This document shows, in pieces, positions 7,930 to 15,753 of a DNA stretch of 33,471 bases. This stretch comes from Brasilonema bromeliae SPC951 (GTDB lineage Bacteria > Cyanobacteriota > Cyanobacteriia > Cyanobacteriales > Nostocaceae): the NCBI RefSeq assembly GCF_012912135.1, contig NZ_QMEB01000035.1:1-33471 (forward strand), in the 5' to 3' direction. Numbering within the stretch: the stretch's first letter is position 1; every line of letters starts with the position of its first letter. The notes beneath the pieces are model-generated. The model saw nothing but the letters and a program-made list of their open reading frames with translations. It was not told where the DNA came from and did no database searches. A program made the position numbers and the translations under genes.

Positions 7930-8130
7930 GCCAAAAAGTTGAGATGAAATGGTTAATTAATCATGCCGTCAAAATACAGCATATTATCGGAAATGACAAA
8001 TAAATATGATAAAATGGTTTGATATATAGCATTTTAGTACGAAACAGAATTCTCTGATTAATAAAAAATAAAAGTAATATTTGTTGCACGATTTAGACGT
8101 TTGATTTTAATTAGCGGTTGAGGAAAAAGT

Positions 8131-8799
8131 ATGTGTGGAAGATTTACTTTAATCCAAACAGCAGAAGCATTATACGAAACCTTCCATGTAGAAAAACTTC
8201 CCGAGCTAGAGCCGCAATATAACATTGCTCCTACGCAAATGGTCGGGGCAGTCTTGTATAATCAAGAAAGCGAGGAGCGCAAATTTCAGAAGTTGCGTTG
8301 GGGGTTAATTCCCTCTTGGTCAAAAGATCTAGGAATAGGAGTGAAGCTGATCAACGCTAGGGCAGAAACAGTAGCAGAAAAACCAGCTTTCCGCTCTGCA
8401 TTAAAGTATCGTCGCTGTTTGGTAGTAGCAGATGGCTTTTACGAATGGCGGCTTCAAGAAAATCAAAAACAGCCTTATTATTTTCGTCTGCAAGAAGGAA
8501 AACCCTTTGGCTTTGCAGGGTTGTGGGAGCAATGGCGATCGCCCGAAGGTGAGGAAATCACATCCTGTACAATTTTGACCACGGAAGCAAACGAATTAGT
8601 GCAGCCGATCCATGAGCGTATGCCAGTTATTCTTCAACAACAGGATTACGATGTGTGGTTAAATCCAGAAATACAAACACCCTCATCGCTACAACAACTG
8701 CTGCACCCCTACCCATCCGAAGCAATGACTGCTTACCCAGTCAGCAAAGTTGTCAACAGCCCCAAGCAAAATATTCCAGATTGTATTAAGCCTTTGTAA
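8131..8799 (+). CDS. HMCES/YedK-type DNA-protein crosslink protein (SRAP domain)
   Basis: This 222-residue SOS-response-associated peptidase family protein starts with MCGRF; after removal of the initiator Met, the catalytic Cys2 forms a thiazolidine link with abasic sites in single-stranded DNA. The active-site residues match the family: N75 in INARAE, E105 in DGFYEW, and H161 in HERMP. The conserved IAPTQ and RWGLIPSW segments are present. Its role is shielding abasic sites at replication forks. A GAGG Shine-Dalgarno lies upstream of the ATG. Length is normal and the gene stands alone. Confidence 0.93.
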   Translation: MCGRFTLIQTAEALYETFHVEKLPELEPQYNIAPTQMVGAVLYNQESEERKFQKLRWGLIPSWSKDLGIGVKLINARAETVAEKPAFRSALKYRRCLVVADGFYEWRLQENQKQPYYFRLQEGKPFGFAGLWEQWRSPEGEEITSCTILTTEANELVQPIHERMPVILQQQDYDVWLNPEIQTPSSLQQLLHPYPSEAMTAYPVSKVVNSPKQNIPDCIKPL

Positions 8800-8907
8800 C
8801 TTTTCATGAGGTACTAATCAGTTAGATTAACTTGTAGTGAGCGCTCAAGCACTCATTAAACACCCAGTCATCGTCATGATTGCGGCAAACCTATCACATA
8901 AGCCGTT

Positions 8908-9429
8908 ATGCCAAGAACCCAGAAAAACGATAACTTTGTTGACAAAAGCTTTACAGTCATGGCAGATCTGATCCTCAAGCTTCTGCCAACCAATAAAAAA
9001 GCTAAAGAAGCCTTTGTTTATTACCGAGATGGAATGTCCGCACAGTCGGAAGGAGAATACGCTGAAGCCTTAGAAAACTACAAAGAGGCTTTAGAACTAG
9101 AAGAAGACACCAACGACCGAAGCTATATCCTCTATAACATGGGGCTTATCTATGCCAGCAACGGGGAACATGACAAAGCTCTAGAGTTGTATCATCAAGC
9201 ACTGGAATTTAATCCACGCCTACCCCAAGCTTTAAACAACATCGCTGTCATTTACCACTATCAAGGGGAAAAGGCGAAAGAAGCAGGAGACGAAGACGGG
9301 GGAGAAGCACTGTTTGACAAAGCGGCTGATTATTGGATTAGAGCTATCCGCCAAGCTCCCAATAACTACATCGAAGCTCAAAACTGGTTAAAAACCACTA
9401 AACGCTCTCAAGTTGACGTATTCTTTTAA
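8908..9429 (+). CDS. ycf3: Photosystem I assembly protein Ycf3
   Basis: This 173-residue protein matches Ycf3 end to end: [20 protein letters not shown] at the start, three TPR units (about residues 36-69, 73-106 and 117-153) and the closing [14 protein letters not shown]. Ycf3 is a thylakoid-associated chaperone that helps assemble the PsaA/PsaB core of photosystem I. It is conserved in cyanobacteria and chloroplasts and is strong evidence of a phototroph. A heptad-repeat array separates it from gatC by 63 bases, so the two may be co-transcribed. Confidence 0.97.
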   Translation: MPRTQKNDNFVDKSFTVMADLILKLLPTNKKAKEAFVYYRDGMSAQSEGEYAEALENYKEALELEEDTNDRSYILYNMGLIYASNGEHDKALELYHQALEFNPRLPQALNNIAVIYHYQGEKAKEAGDEDGGEALFDKAADYWIRAIRQAPNNYIEAQNWLKTTKRSQVDVFF

Positions 9430-9460
9430 TGATTTGTCGTTAGTCGTTTGTCATGATACT

Positions 9461-9488
9461 AATGACTAATGACTAATGACTAATGACT
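9461..9488. repeat. STRR heptanucleotide array AATGACT x4
   Basis: Four perfect copies of AATGACT end five bases before the gatC start codon. Related, less regular words (GTCGTTAGTCGTTTGTCATGA) lie just upstream. Heptanucleotide short tandem repeats are a known feature of heterocystous cyanobacterial genomes. Here the array takes up the position where a Shine-Dalgarno sequence would sit. Confidence 0.85.
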
Positions 9489-9492
9489 AACC

Positions 9493-9783
9493 ATGATTGA
9501 CCGTGAACAAGTTCGTAAAGTAGCTCATCTTGCGCGTTTAGAGTTGACGCCCGAAGAAGAAGAGAAATTCACAACTCAGTTGGGAAGTATTCTTGACTAT
9601 TTTGAACAACTGAGTGAATTGGATGTGAATAATGTGCCACCAACATTACGAGCAATTGATGTGAAGAATGTGACACGAGCAGACGATTTGCAACCTTATC
9701 CCAACCGCGAAGACATTCTTCAGAGTGCGCCAGAACAAGAACGCGACTTTTTTAAGGTACCTAAAATCCTGAATGAGGAATAG
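9493..9783 (+). CDS. gatC: Aspartyl/glutamyl-tRNA(Asn/Gln) amidotransferase subunit C
   Basis: This 96-residue protein is the GatC subunit of the GatCAB complex, which converts misacylated Glu-tRNA(Gln) or Asp-tRNA(Asn) to the correct amide forms. It has the family signature [20 protein letters not shown] near residues 7-26, the mid-segment LDVNNVPPT and the C-terminal [28 protein letters not shown]. GatC acts as a clamp between GatA and GatB. Those subunits are not in this window. There is no visible Shine-Dalgarno, as repeats fill the leader. Confidence 0.95.
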   Translation: MIDREQVRKVAHLARLELTPEEEEKFTTQLGSILDYFEQLSELDVNNVPPTLRAIDVKNVTRADDLQPYPNREDILQSAPEQERDFFKVPKILNEE

Positions 9784-9931
9784 TTATGAGTCTTCAATAA
9801 GTTATGAGTGAGTAGTTGGGTTGCTCAGGTTATCGGTGTGGGCTGTATTTTAGATTGTCAGTGGGGCAATTCAACATTGAGTAGAATTGGACAGCAGTGA
9901 CGAATCCAAAACAGAAAAGCGGAGTACACCG

Positions 9932-11395
9932 ATGCTGCAATCCGTTGAGCAACGCATTGAGCGTGTCATCAATAATCTTCTGCCAGCAACAGCGCTAGAA
10001 GGAAAATTCGGTTCACCAAAAACATTGGATGAGCAATTGGTGCATTACCACACGCCAGGCATCAGTATTGCCGTCATTAATGACTTTGAAATCGAATGGG
10101 CACGTGGATTTGGTGTGTGTGAGGCTCGAACAAGCCGTGAAGTCACACCAAACACGTTGTTTCAAGCAGCCTCAATCAGCAAACCTGTTTTCGCCTTAGC
10201 GGTTATGCGTCTTGCACAAGAAGGTCGTCTCAATCTTGATGAAGATGTCAACACCTATCTCACCTCATGGCGTGTGCCTGCTATCGGAGATTGGCAACCT
10301 CGCGTCACGCTGCGCCAGTTGTTGAGTCATACTGCTGGCTTGACTGTGCATGGCTTTCCTGGCTATCTAAACTCAGAGCCATTGCCAACCACGATTCAAG
10401 TTCTCAATGGCGAACCTCCAGCCAATACCGATAAAGTGGAGGTTAATATCATCCCTGGTTTGCATTATCGCTATTCGGGTGGTGGTACGACAGTTGCCCA
10501 ACAGGTATTGGTTGATTTGCTCAAGCAACCTTTTCCAGAAATCATGCGCGAATTGGTGCTCAACCCGTTGGGCATGACAAACAGCACCTACCAACAGCCG
10601 CTTCCAAACGATTGGTCAGCAAGGGCAGCAACAGCTCACCCGTTCTCTGGTATCCCACTTGAAGGCAAGCACCACGTTTATCCTGAGATGGCAGCAGCAG
10701 GTTTGTGGACGACAGCAACAGATTTAGCCAAAGTCGGAGTCGAAATTTTGCGAGTATTGCGTGGGTTACCTGCCACTGTGTGGAGTAAAGAGACGATAGA
10801 AGAAATGTTGCGTCCCCAACAACCAGAGCAAACACAAGGAGCGAATGAATCATTTGTGGGATTAGGGAATGGATTATTTGTGGGATTAGGATTCTTCGCG
10901 GGTGGTGGAATTGGCGATGGTTTCTACTTTTTTCATAGTGGTACGAATGAAGGATTTGTAGCATTGATGCGTGTTTACGCGCATATTGGAAAAGGTGCTG
11001 TTGTCATGCTCAACTCCAATGAAATTGAGCTGATGCCAGAAGTTATGCGATCGCTCGCGCTTGAGTATGACTGGCCTGACGTGTTCCCGCAAGAAAAACC
11101 AATCATCACTTTGTCGCAAACTGATAGCTACTCAGGGTTATACTTAACAAAATCTGGATTGCAGTTCAAAGTGATGAGCCAAGATGGGAGTTTGTTCCTA
11201 CAATGTGAGCAGCAACTGCCGTTACAGTTTTTCCCGACATCAGAGCTAGAGTTCTTTGCTAAAGCAGCGAATACGAGTATTTCCTTTGAAAAGGATGACA
11301 CAGGCAATATTACTGCAATGACATTAAGCCAAGCAGGTGTCATGAGTTTAAGACAACAAGCGGATCAACAGATTAGAGCACAGAGACAGGGGTGA
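9932..11395 (+). CDS. Serine beta-lactamase-like hydrolase (class C/PBP4*-type)
   Basis: From the ATG at 9932 this is a 487-residue protein of the beta-lactamase (PF00144) family. The SxxK motif is S-I-S-K (S81, K84), followed by the LRQLLSHTAGL segment and by YSGGG where the second-motif tyrosine is expected. The third motif is likely HSGTNEGF. The last 100 residues form an extra beta-rich domain common in such esterase or peptidase proteins. No signal peptide is seen, so it is probably cytoplasmic; the substrate is unknown. A TTG start at 9887 would add 15 residues, but GCGGAG eight bases before the ATG favours 9932. Confidence 0.88.
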   Translation: MLQSVEQRIERVINNLLPATALEGKFGSPKTLDEQLVHYHTPGISIAVINDFEIEWARGFGVCEARTSREVTPNTLFQAASISKPVFALAVMRLAQEGRLNLDEDVNTYLTSWRVPAIGDWQPRVTLRQLLSHTAGLTVHGFPGYLNSEPLPTTIQVLNGEPPANTDKVEVNIIPGLHYRYSGGGTTVAQQVLVDLLKQPFPEIMRELVLNPLGMTNSTYQQPLPNDWSARAATAHPFSGIPLEGKHHVYPEMAAAGLWTTATDLAKVGVEILRVLRGLPATVWSKETIEEMLRPQQPEQTQGANESFVGLGNGLFVGLGFFAGGGIGDGFYFFHSGTNEGFVALMRVYAHIGKGAVVMLNSNEIELMPEVMRSLALEYDWPDVFPQEKPIITLSQTDSYSGLYLTKSGLQFKVMSQDGSLFLQCEQQLPLQFFPTSELEFFAKAANTSISFEKDDTGNITAMTLSQAGVMSLRQQADQQIRAQRQG

Positions 11396-11400
11396 TTAAA

Positions 11401-11465
11401 TCAGTTGTCAGTTATCAGTTATCAGTTATCACTGTTCACTGTTTACTGTTCACTGTTCACTGTTA
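11401..11465. repeat. Compound STRR array (CAGTTAT and CACTGTT heptads)
   Basis: Three CAGTTAT-type heptads run into about five CACTGTT-type heptads with no spacer. Both words recur elsewhere in the window (5347-5486, 12553-12608, 15671-15691). The array lies just after the serine hydrolase stop codon and has no coding capacity. Confidence 0.8.
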
Positions 11466-11561
11466 ATAATGCCGCTAGTAGTTCTATCTAAAGACGCTTA
11501 GGCAATTGTTGATTATTAGATACAACTAGTAGTGATTAACGACTAACTACTAATTAAACTT

Positions 11562-12542
11562 ATGGGCTTGGGAATCCTCAAGGATGGTAAGTGGGTAAGC
11601 GATCGCGAGCAAGAAGACTCACAAGGTAAATTTCTCCGTCCTTCAACAACTTTCCGCAACCGTATTACAGCAGATGGTTCTAGCGGATTTAAAGCAGAAC
11701 CAGGACGCTATCACTTGTACATTTCCTGGGCTTGTCCTTGGGCGCATCGCACCGCCATTATGCGTCAGCTCAAAGGACTGCAAGATGTCATCAGTATGTC
11801 CGTCGTAGCGGCAGAAATTCATGATAACAGTTGGGAATTTGCTGATGAACCTGGGAGTACTCCCGATACAGTCAATGGAACTCAGTATCTCTGGCAAGTT
11901 TATCTCAAAGCCGATCCCAACTACAGTGGACGGGTGACAGTTCCGGTTTTGTGGGATACACAAAATCAGACGATTGTCAATAACGAATCCCGCGAAATCA
12001 TACGGATGTTGGATACAGAGTTTGATGCCTTCGCGAAACAAAATGTAAACTTTTATCCAGAACATTTACAAAAAGTTATTGACGAGACAATTGATGCAAT
12101 TTACCAGCCGATAAATAATGGTGTCTACCGCGCAGGATTTGCCACGACACAATCAGCTTATGATGAAGCGGTAACCGAACTTTTTGATGCTCTTGATCAT
12201 TGGGAGAAAGTGTTAGGAAAGCAACGTTATCTTTGTGGCGAACAACTCACTGAAGCGGACTGGTGTCTGTTTACAACCCTGTTTCGCTTTGATGCCGTTT
12301 ACTATGTGCATTTCAAGTGTAACTTACGCCGGATTGTAGATTATTCCAATTTGTGGAACTATCTCAAAGACCTCTACCAACAGCCAGGAGTCAAAGAAAC
12401 TTGTAATCTTGACCACATCAAACGGCATTATTACAAAAGTCATCCCAAGGTCAACCCAACTCGAATTGTACCCAAAGGACCGATTATTGATTTTGATGCA
12501 CCGCATAACCGGGATCAACTGCGTGCAGCTATGACAGTTTAG
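11562..12542 (+). CDS. Glutathionyl-hydroquinone reductase (Xi-class GST, YqjG/ECM4 type)
   Basis: This 326-residue enzyme reduces glutathionyl-hydroquinones, using the cysteine of the WACPWAHR motif (C58). Features typical of the Xi class are the long N-terminal segment with KWVSDREQEDSQGKFLRP, the TVPVLWD cis-proline loop, NNESREIIRML near residues 145-155, and the C-terminal LTEADWCLFTTLFRFDAVYYVHFKCN segment, which includes the two tyrosines expected near the substrate pocket. It probably acts on oxidised quinones in the cytoplasm. It is convergent with ispF, with a strong inverted repeat between them. Confidence 0.92.
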   Translation: MGLGILKDGKWVSDREQEDSQGKFLRPSTTFRNRITADGSSGFKAEPGRYHLYISWACPWAHRTAIMRQLKGLQDVISMSVVAAEIHDNSWEFADEPGSTPDTVNGTQYLWQVYLKADPNYSGRVTVPVLWDTQNQTIVNNESREIIRMLDTEFDAFAKQNVNFYPEHLQKVIDETIDAIYQPINNGVYRAGFATTQSAYDEAVTELFDALDHWEKVLGKQRYLCGEQLTEADWCLFTTLFRFDAVYYVHFKCNLRRIVDYSNLWNYLKDLYQQPGVKETCNLDHIKRHYYKSHPKVNPTRIVPKGPIIDFDAPHNRDQLRAAMTV

Positions 12543-12552
12543 ATTAACAATG

Positions 12553-12608
12553 AACAGTTATCAGTGAACAACCATTTGATAACTTTTGACTGTTTACTGA
12601 TAACTGTT
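12553..12608. terminator. Long inverted repeat between convergent genes, built of STRR words
   Basis: AACAGTTATCAGTGAACA (12553-12570) pairs with TGTTTACTGATAACTGTT (12591-12608) over 18 positions with one G-T pair, around a 20-nt loop. T-rich sequence follows. It sits between the stop codons at 12542 (plus) and 12632 (minus), so a bidirectional terminator role is likely. The arms consist of the same CAGTTAT/CACTGTT heptads seen in the STRR arrays. Confidence 0.65.
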
Positions 12609-12631
12609 TTGATTATTCAGGAAATGGGGTC

Positions 12632-13111
12632 TTAAAATTTCTCAAGCAAGACAACAGCATACGCACAAATACCTTCTTCACGTCCAGTCGGACCAAGTTT
12701 TTCATTGGTAGTCGCTTTAACACCAACTTGATTCGGCTGTACTTGCAAAACTTGTGCTATTGTTTCCCGCATCTTCTCAATATGGGGTTTCAATTTCGGG
12801 CGTTCTGCGACAACGACCGAGTCAACATTGCCTATTTGCCAACCATGTTGGCGAACCAACTGATGGACTTTACTTAACAGTACCAAACTATCTGCCCCTG
12901 CCCATTGGGGATCTGAGGGAGGAAAATAATGTCCAATGTCCCCCAAAGAAAGCGCCCCCAGCATAGCATCCATGATCGCGTGTGTCAGAACATCAGCATC
13001 GCTGTGTCCTAGCAAACCCAAGGAGTGGGGTATATGGACTCCGCCTAGAATGAGGGGGCGATCGCTTACCAAGCGGTGGATATCGTAGCCGTTACCAATA
13101 CGAATATTCAT
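12632..13111 (-). CDS. ispF: 2-C-methyl-D-erythritol 2,4-cyclodiphosphate synthase
   Basis: This 159-residue IspF makes the cyclic diphosphate in the MEP pathway of isoprenoid synthesis, which feeds carotenoids, phytol and quinones. The zinc ligands are visible: D10 and H12 in GYDIHRL, and H44 in [11 protein letters not shown]. The [14 protein letters not shown] loop near residues 57-70 and the C-terminal [20 protein letters not shown] motif are conserved. The enzyme is a trimer. It lies downstream of trmD on the same strand, a common pairing, with 210 bases holding a small repeat element between them. Confidence 0.96.
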   Translation of the reverse strand: MNIRIGNGYDIHRLVSDRPLILGGVHIPHSLGLLGHSDADVLTHAIMDAMLGALSLGDIGHYFPPSDPQWAGADSLVLLSKVHQLVRQHGWQIGNVDSVVVAERPKLKPHIEKMRETIAQVLQVQPNQVGVKATTNEKLGPTGREEGICAYAVVLLEKF

Positions 13112-13155
13112 ATTTTAGTCATTAGTCACTAGTCACTAGTCATGAATTAGTACTC

Positions 13156-13257
13156 ATACCGTTTCTTCATGAAGCTGCGCTAAATAATTTCTTAGCCCCC
13201 CTTGGGAAGGGGGGTTGGGGGGATCTGATTTGTTGCATCTTCATATAGAGATGGTAT
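13156..13257. repeat. 102-bp MITE-like element with terminal inverted repeats
   Basis: The left end ATACCGTTTCTTCATGA (13156-13172) and the right end TCATATAGAGATGGTAT (13241-13257) are 17-bp inverted repeats with four mismatches. The centre holds CCCCCCTT-GGG-AAGGGGGG (13196-13214), a further hairpin. The stretch at 5231 starts with a near copy of the left end (ATACCATTTCTTTGTGA, then GCTGCGCCAAA against GCTGCGCTAAA). C/T-rich CTCCCTCA repeats follow up to the trmD stop. Confidence 0.6.
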
Positions 13258-13321
13258 CAAGTGTCAACAGTCAAAAGTCAAAAATTATTCTTCTCCCTCA
13301 CTCCCTCACTCCCTCACTCCC

Positions 13322-14026
13322 TTACTCTCCTTGCTGCTTCCGCTTCTCTTGCCAACATTTGAACAAATCAGGACGGCGCAGGCGTGTTCTGGTGATTTGT
13401 TGTTCATAGCGCCACTTATAAATTGCAGCATGATTTCCTGAAAGCAGGACTTCAGGAACCTTCCAGCCACGAAACACTGCAGGACGGGTATACTGGGGAT
13501 AGTCCAACAATTCCTCTTCAAAGCTTTCTGCCGTTAGGGACTCAACTTTTCCCACTGTTCCCGGTAACAGACGTACGACACCATTCATTAATGCCATTGC
13601 TGGAATTTCTCCACCAGTCAGAATAAAATCGCCTAAAGAGACCTCGCGGTCAACTAAATGCAATACCCGTTCATCCACCCCTTCGTAATGACCACAAATC
13701 ACTACCAATTGGTCATAATTCGTCGCCAATTCTCGTAACAGTGGCTGATTCATCGTTTGACCTTGAGGACTCATGAGAATAACCTCTCGTCGATCTAAAA
13801 CTGGCAGTGACTCTACAGCAGCAAATATAGGTTCTGGCTTCATCAGCATCCCCACACCACCGCCGTAAGGTTCATCATCAACTTTCCGGTGCTTGTCAGT
13901 GGTAAAGTCTCGTGGATTAATCAAATGCACTTGGGCAATCTGCTTTGCTAGGGCTTTACCTATCAGCCCGGTAGTGAGAACAGAGGTAAAACAGTCAGGA
14001 AACAGCGTAACTATATCAAAGCGCAC
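13322..14026 (-). CDS. trmD: tRNA (guanine-N1)-methyltransferase (m1G37)
   Basis: This 234-residue SPOUT-class enzyme methylates G37 of tRNAs with a G at position 36 and prevents +1 frameshifting. It has the expected MRFDIVTLFPDCF opening, the DEPYGGGVGMLMKPEPIF segment near residues 51-68, the trefoil-knot motifs GHYEGVDERVL and GDFILTGGEIPAM, and the C-terminal PEVLLSGNHAAIYKWR. The start codon is GTG at 14026 and no clear Shine-Dalgarno is seen. The next gene on the strand is ispF. Confidence 0.96.
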   Translation of the reverse strand: MRFDIVTLFPDCFTSVLTTGLIGKALAKQIAQVHLINPRDFTTDKHRKVDDEPYGGGVGMLMKPEPIFAAVESLPVLDRREVILMSPQGQTMNQPLLRELATNYDQLVVICGHYEGVDERVLHLVDREVSLGDFILTGGEIPAMALMNGVVRLLPGTVGKVESLTAESFEEELLDYPQYTRPAVFRGWKVPEVLLSGNHAAIYKWRYEQQITRTRLRRPDLFKCWQEKRKQQGE

Positions 14027-14694
14027 AGTATTTCGTATTGGAGGACACTAATCTAAAATTGGATGATTTGAAAACGATGTTGTGTCACAGACAAATCAAC
14101 ATCATCAATTGTGTCTCAAAGTACCGGAAGTATTGGGTTTTCCGTGTCAACACAAGTTTTTCTAATTACTTAATTTATGTTTAAATATTGTCACATCTAC
14201 ATTTAACTTATTAAACTGAACCGAGTTAACAACTTCTTCGGATGCATCTGGCTAGCCTCAGAAAAAAGTTTGTCAACACCTGCTAAAGTCCCTCCACTTG
14301 AAGTGTTGGTGGTATGAGGTAGGAAAACCCCACAGACGTGAACTCAGAGTATGAAATAAAGAATCTCGTTGTTTTTCTTCATGAACCAATTCACAAGACT
14401 AAAACCAAATCTTCATGGACACAGGTGTTCAAATCACCTTCTTACCTTACACCAGTACGGGGGCGAGGCTTTGCGCCCGTACAAACCGAGAGGCGCAAAG
14501 CCTAGATCCCCTACACCATACCCTAGAGTGAGCGAATGTGAAAAACAAACCCCAAAAGAAACGGCAAAGGACACTCCACAAACTGAGGCATTTTGTACAT
14601 GAAGCACTGTCCTCCACGAGAGGCAAAGCGTAAAAAGAATCAGGCGAAAGCTACGTTGTTTAATTGACCTGAAGTTGTTGACAGGAGAAACACA
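14027..14694. other. Long intergenic region between trmD and cphB
   Basis: I see no credible gene in these 668 bases. The trmD-proximal half is AT-rich. The cphB-proximal half carries two overlapping hairpins (14455-14503, listed separately). A strong AGGAG Shine-Dalgarno lies just before the cphB ATG. The promoter of cphB and probably nitrogen or stress control sites should be here, but I found no clean GTA-N8-TAC NtcA box by eye. Confidence 0.5.
14455..14503 (+). promoter_or_regulatory. Two mutually exclusive hairpins upstream of cphB
   Basis: GTACGGGGGCG (14455-14465) can pair with CGCCCGTAC (14474-14482). The alternative AGGCTTTGCGCC (14466-14477) pairs perfectly with GGCGCAAAGCCT (14492-14503) over 12 bp with a 14-nt loop. 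The two share bases 14474-14477 and cannot form together. They lie about 190-240 bases upstream of cphB. They may be just a palindromic repeat, or part of a long leader. Confidence 0.4.
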
Positions 14695-15558
14695 ATGCCG
14701 CAATTAAAAGTCAAATCGCTGGAAATGAGGACACCCCAAGCAACTAAAACCGCTGTTCTGGTCATCGGAGGCGCAGAAGACAAAGTACATGGACGCGAAA
14801 TTTTGCGGACATTTGTCAGTCGGTCTGGTGCCAGTAATGGCCACATTACAATTATCCCATCTGCCTCCCGTGAACCAAGCATCATAGGTGGTAGATATAT
14901 TCGTATTTTTGAAGAAATGGGTGCTAAGAAAGTCGAAATCTTAGACATTCGAGAACGGGATCAGTGTGAAGATTCTTACATCCAAGCATCTCTAGAAAAT
15001 TGTACAGGAGTGTTTTTGACAGGCGGAGACCAATTGCGTCTCTGTGGCGTTCTGTCAGATACGCCAGCAATGGATATTATTCGGCAACGCGTGAGAGCCG
15101 GACAACTCACCTTAGCAGGGACGAGTGCAGGAGCAGCTGTGATGGGGCATCACATGATCGCAGGGGGTGGTAGCGGCGAATCGCCAAATCGCTCCCTAGT
15201 GGATATGGCTACAGGTTTGGGATTGATCCCAGAGGTAATAGTAGATCAACACTTCCACAATCGCAATCGTATGGTGCGGCTGATGAGCGCGCTGGCAGCT
15301 CATCCAGATCGCCTGGGGATCGGGATTGATGAAGATACATGTGCCATGTTTGAGCGGGATGGTTGGCTACAAGTCTTAGGCAAAGGTAGTGTTACGATTG
15401 TAGATCCAACTGAGGTCACTCACACGAATGAACCACATGTCGGAGCAACTGAACCCTTAAACATCCATAATCTACGAATGCATCTTCTCAGTCATGGTGA
15501 TCGCTATCACGTGTATCAGCGTACAGTATTACCTGCCGTATACCGTGTCTCCAGCTGA
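14695..15558 (+). CDS. cphB: Cyanophycinase
   Basis: This 287-residue S51-family serine peptidase cuts cyanophycin (multi-L-arginyl-poly-L-aspartate) into beta-Asp-Arg dipeptides to mobilise stored nitrogen. The nucleophile S144 lies in GTSAGAAVMGH. Other family motifs are IGGAEDK near residue 24, TGGDQLRL near 110-117, the DQHFHNRNRMVRL substrate loop near 183-195, and GIGIDEDTCAMF. Length is slightly above the usual 271-275 because of an N-terminal extension; the AGGAG site supports the chosen ATG. It precedes cphA by 195 bases on the same strand, the classical cph1 arrangement. Confidence 0.97.
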   Translation: MPQLKVKSLEMRTPQATKTAVLVIGGAEDKVHGREILRTFVSRSGASNGHITIIPSASREPSIIGGRYIRIFEEMGAKKVEILDIRERDQCEDSYIQASLENCTGVFLTGGDQLRLCGVLSDTPAMDIIRQRVRAGQLTLAGTSAGAAVMGHHMIAGGGSGESPNRSLVDMATGLGLIPEVIVDQHFHNRNRMVRLMSALAAHPDRLGIGIDEDTCAMFERDGWLQVLGKGSVTIVDPTEVTHTNEPHVGATEPLNIHNLRMHLLSHGDRYHVYQRTVLPAVYRVSS

Positions 15559-15602
15559 CGAAGCGAGTAGCTGATGTTACATTAGTAAGCGAAACAAACA
15601 CT

Positions 15603-15704
15603 GAATTGACCGCTAAATTTTAGGTTGCTTGCAGCCAAAAAAACGAGAATAATACGATGTAAGAAGAAAAAACTGTTTACTATGAACAGTTAAGCGGTCA
15701 ATTC
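15603..15704 (+). promoter_or_regulatory. Branched inverted-repeat structure between cphB and cphA
   Basis: GAATTGACCGCT (15603-15614) and AGCGGTCAATTC (15693-15704) form a perfect 12-bp stem closing a 78-nt interior. Inside are GGTTG-CTTG-CAGCC (15623-15636) and AACTGTT-TACTATG-AACAGTT (15671-15691). As RNA this gives an outer stem with two inner hairpins, ending 49 bases before the cphA start. It could be a leader RNA or protein site acting on cphA, or a MITE. Confidence 0.5.
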
Positions 15705-15753
15705 CAGTAAGAAACTAGAATATTGGTTCCGAATCTCCATCTACCTATTTCCC

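Noticed and set aside
9461-9488. Possible CRISPR array
   Set aside because: Units are 7 bp, directly abutting and without spacers; this is an STRR.
14369-14703. Opposing frames of 77 and 89 codons upstream of cphB
   Set aside because: Both cross the overlapping hairpins and have no recognisable protein features.
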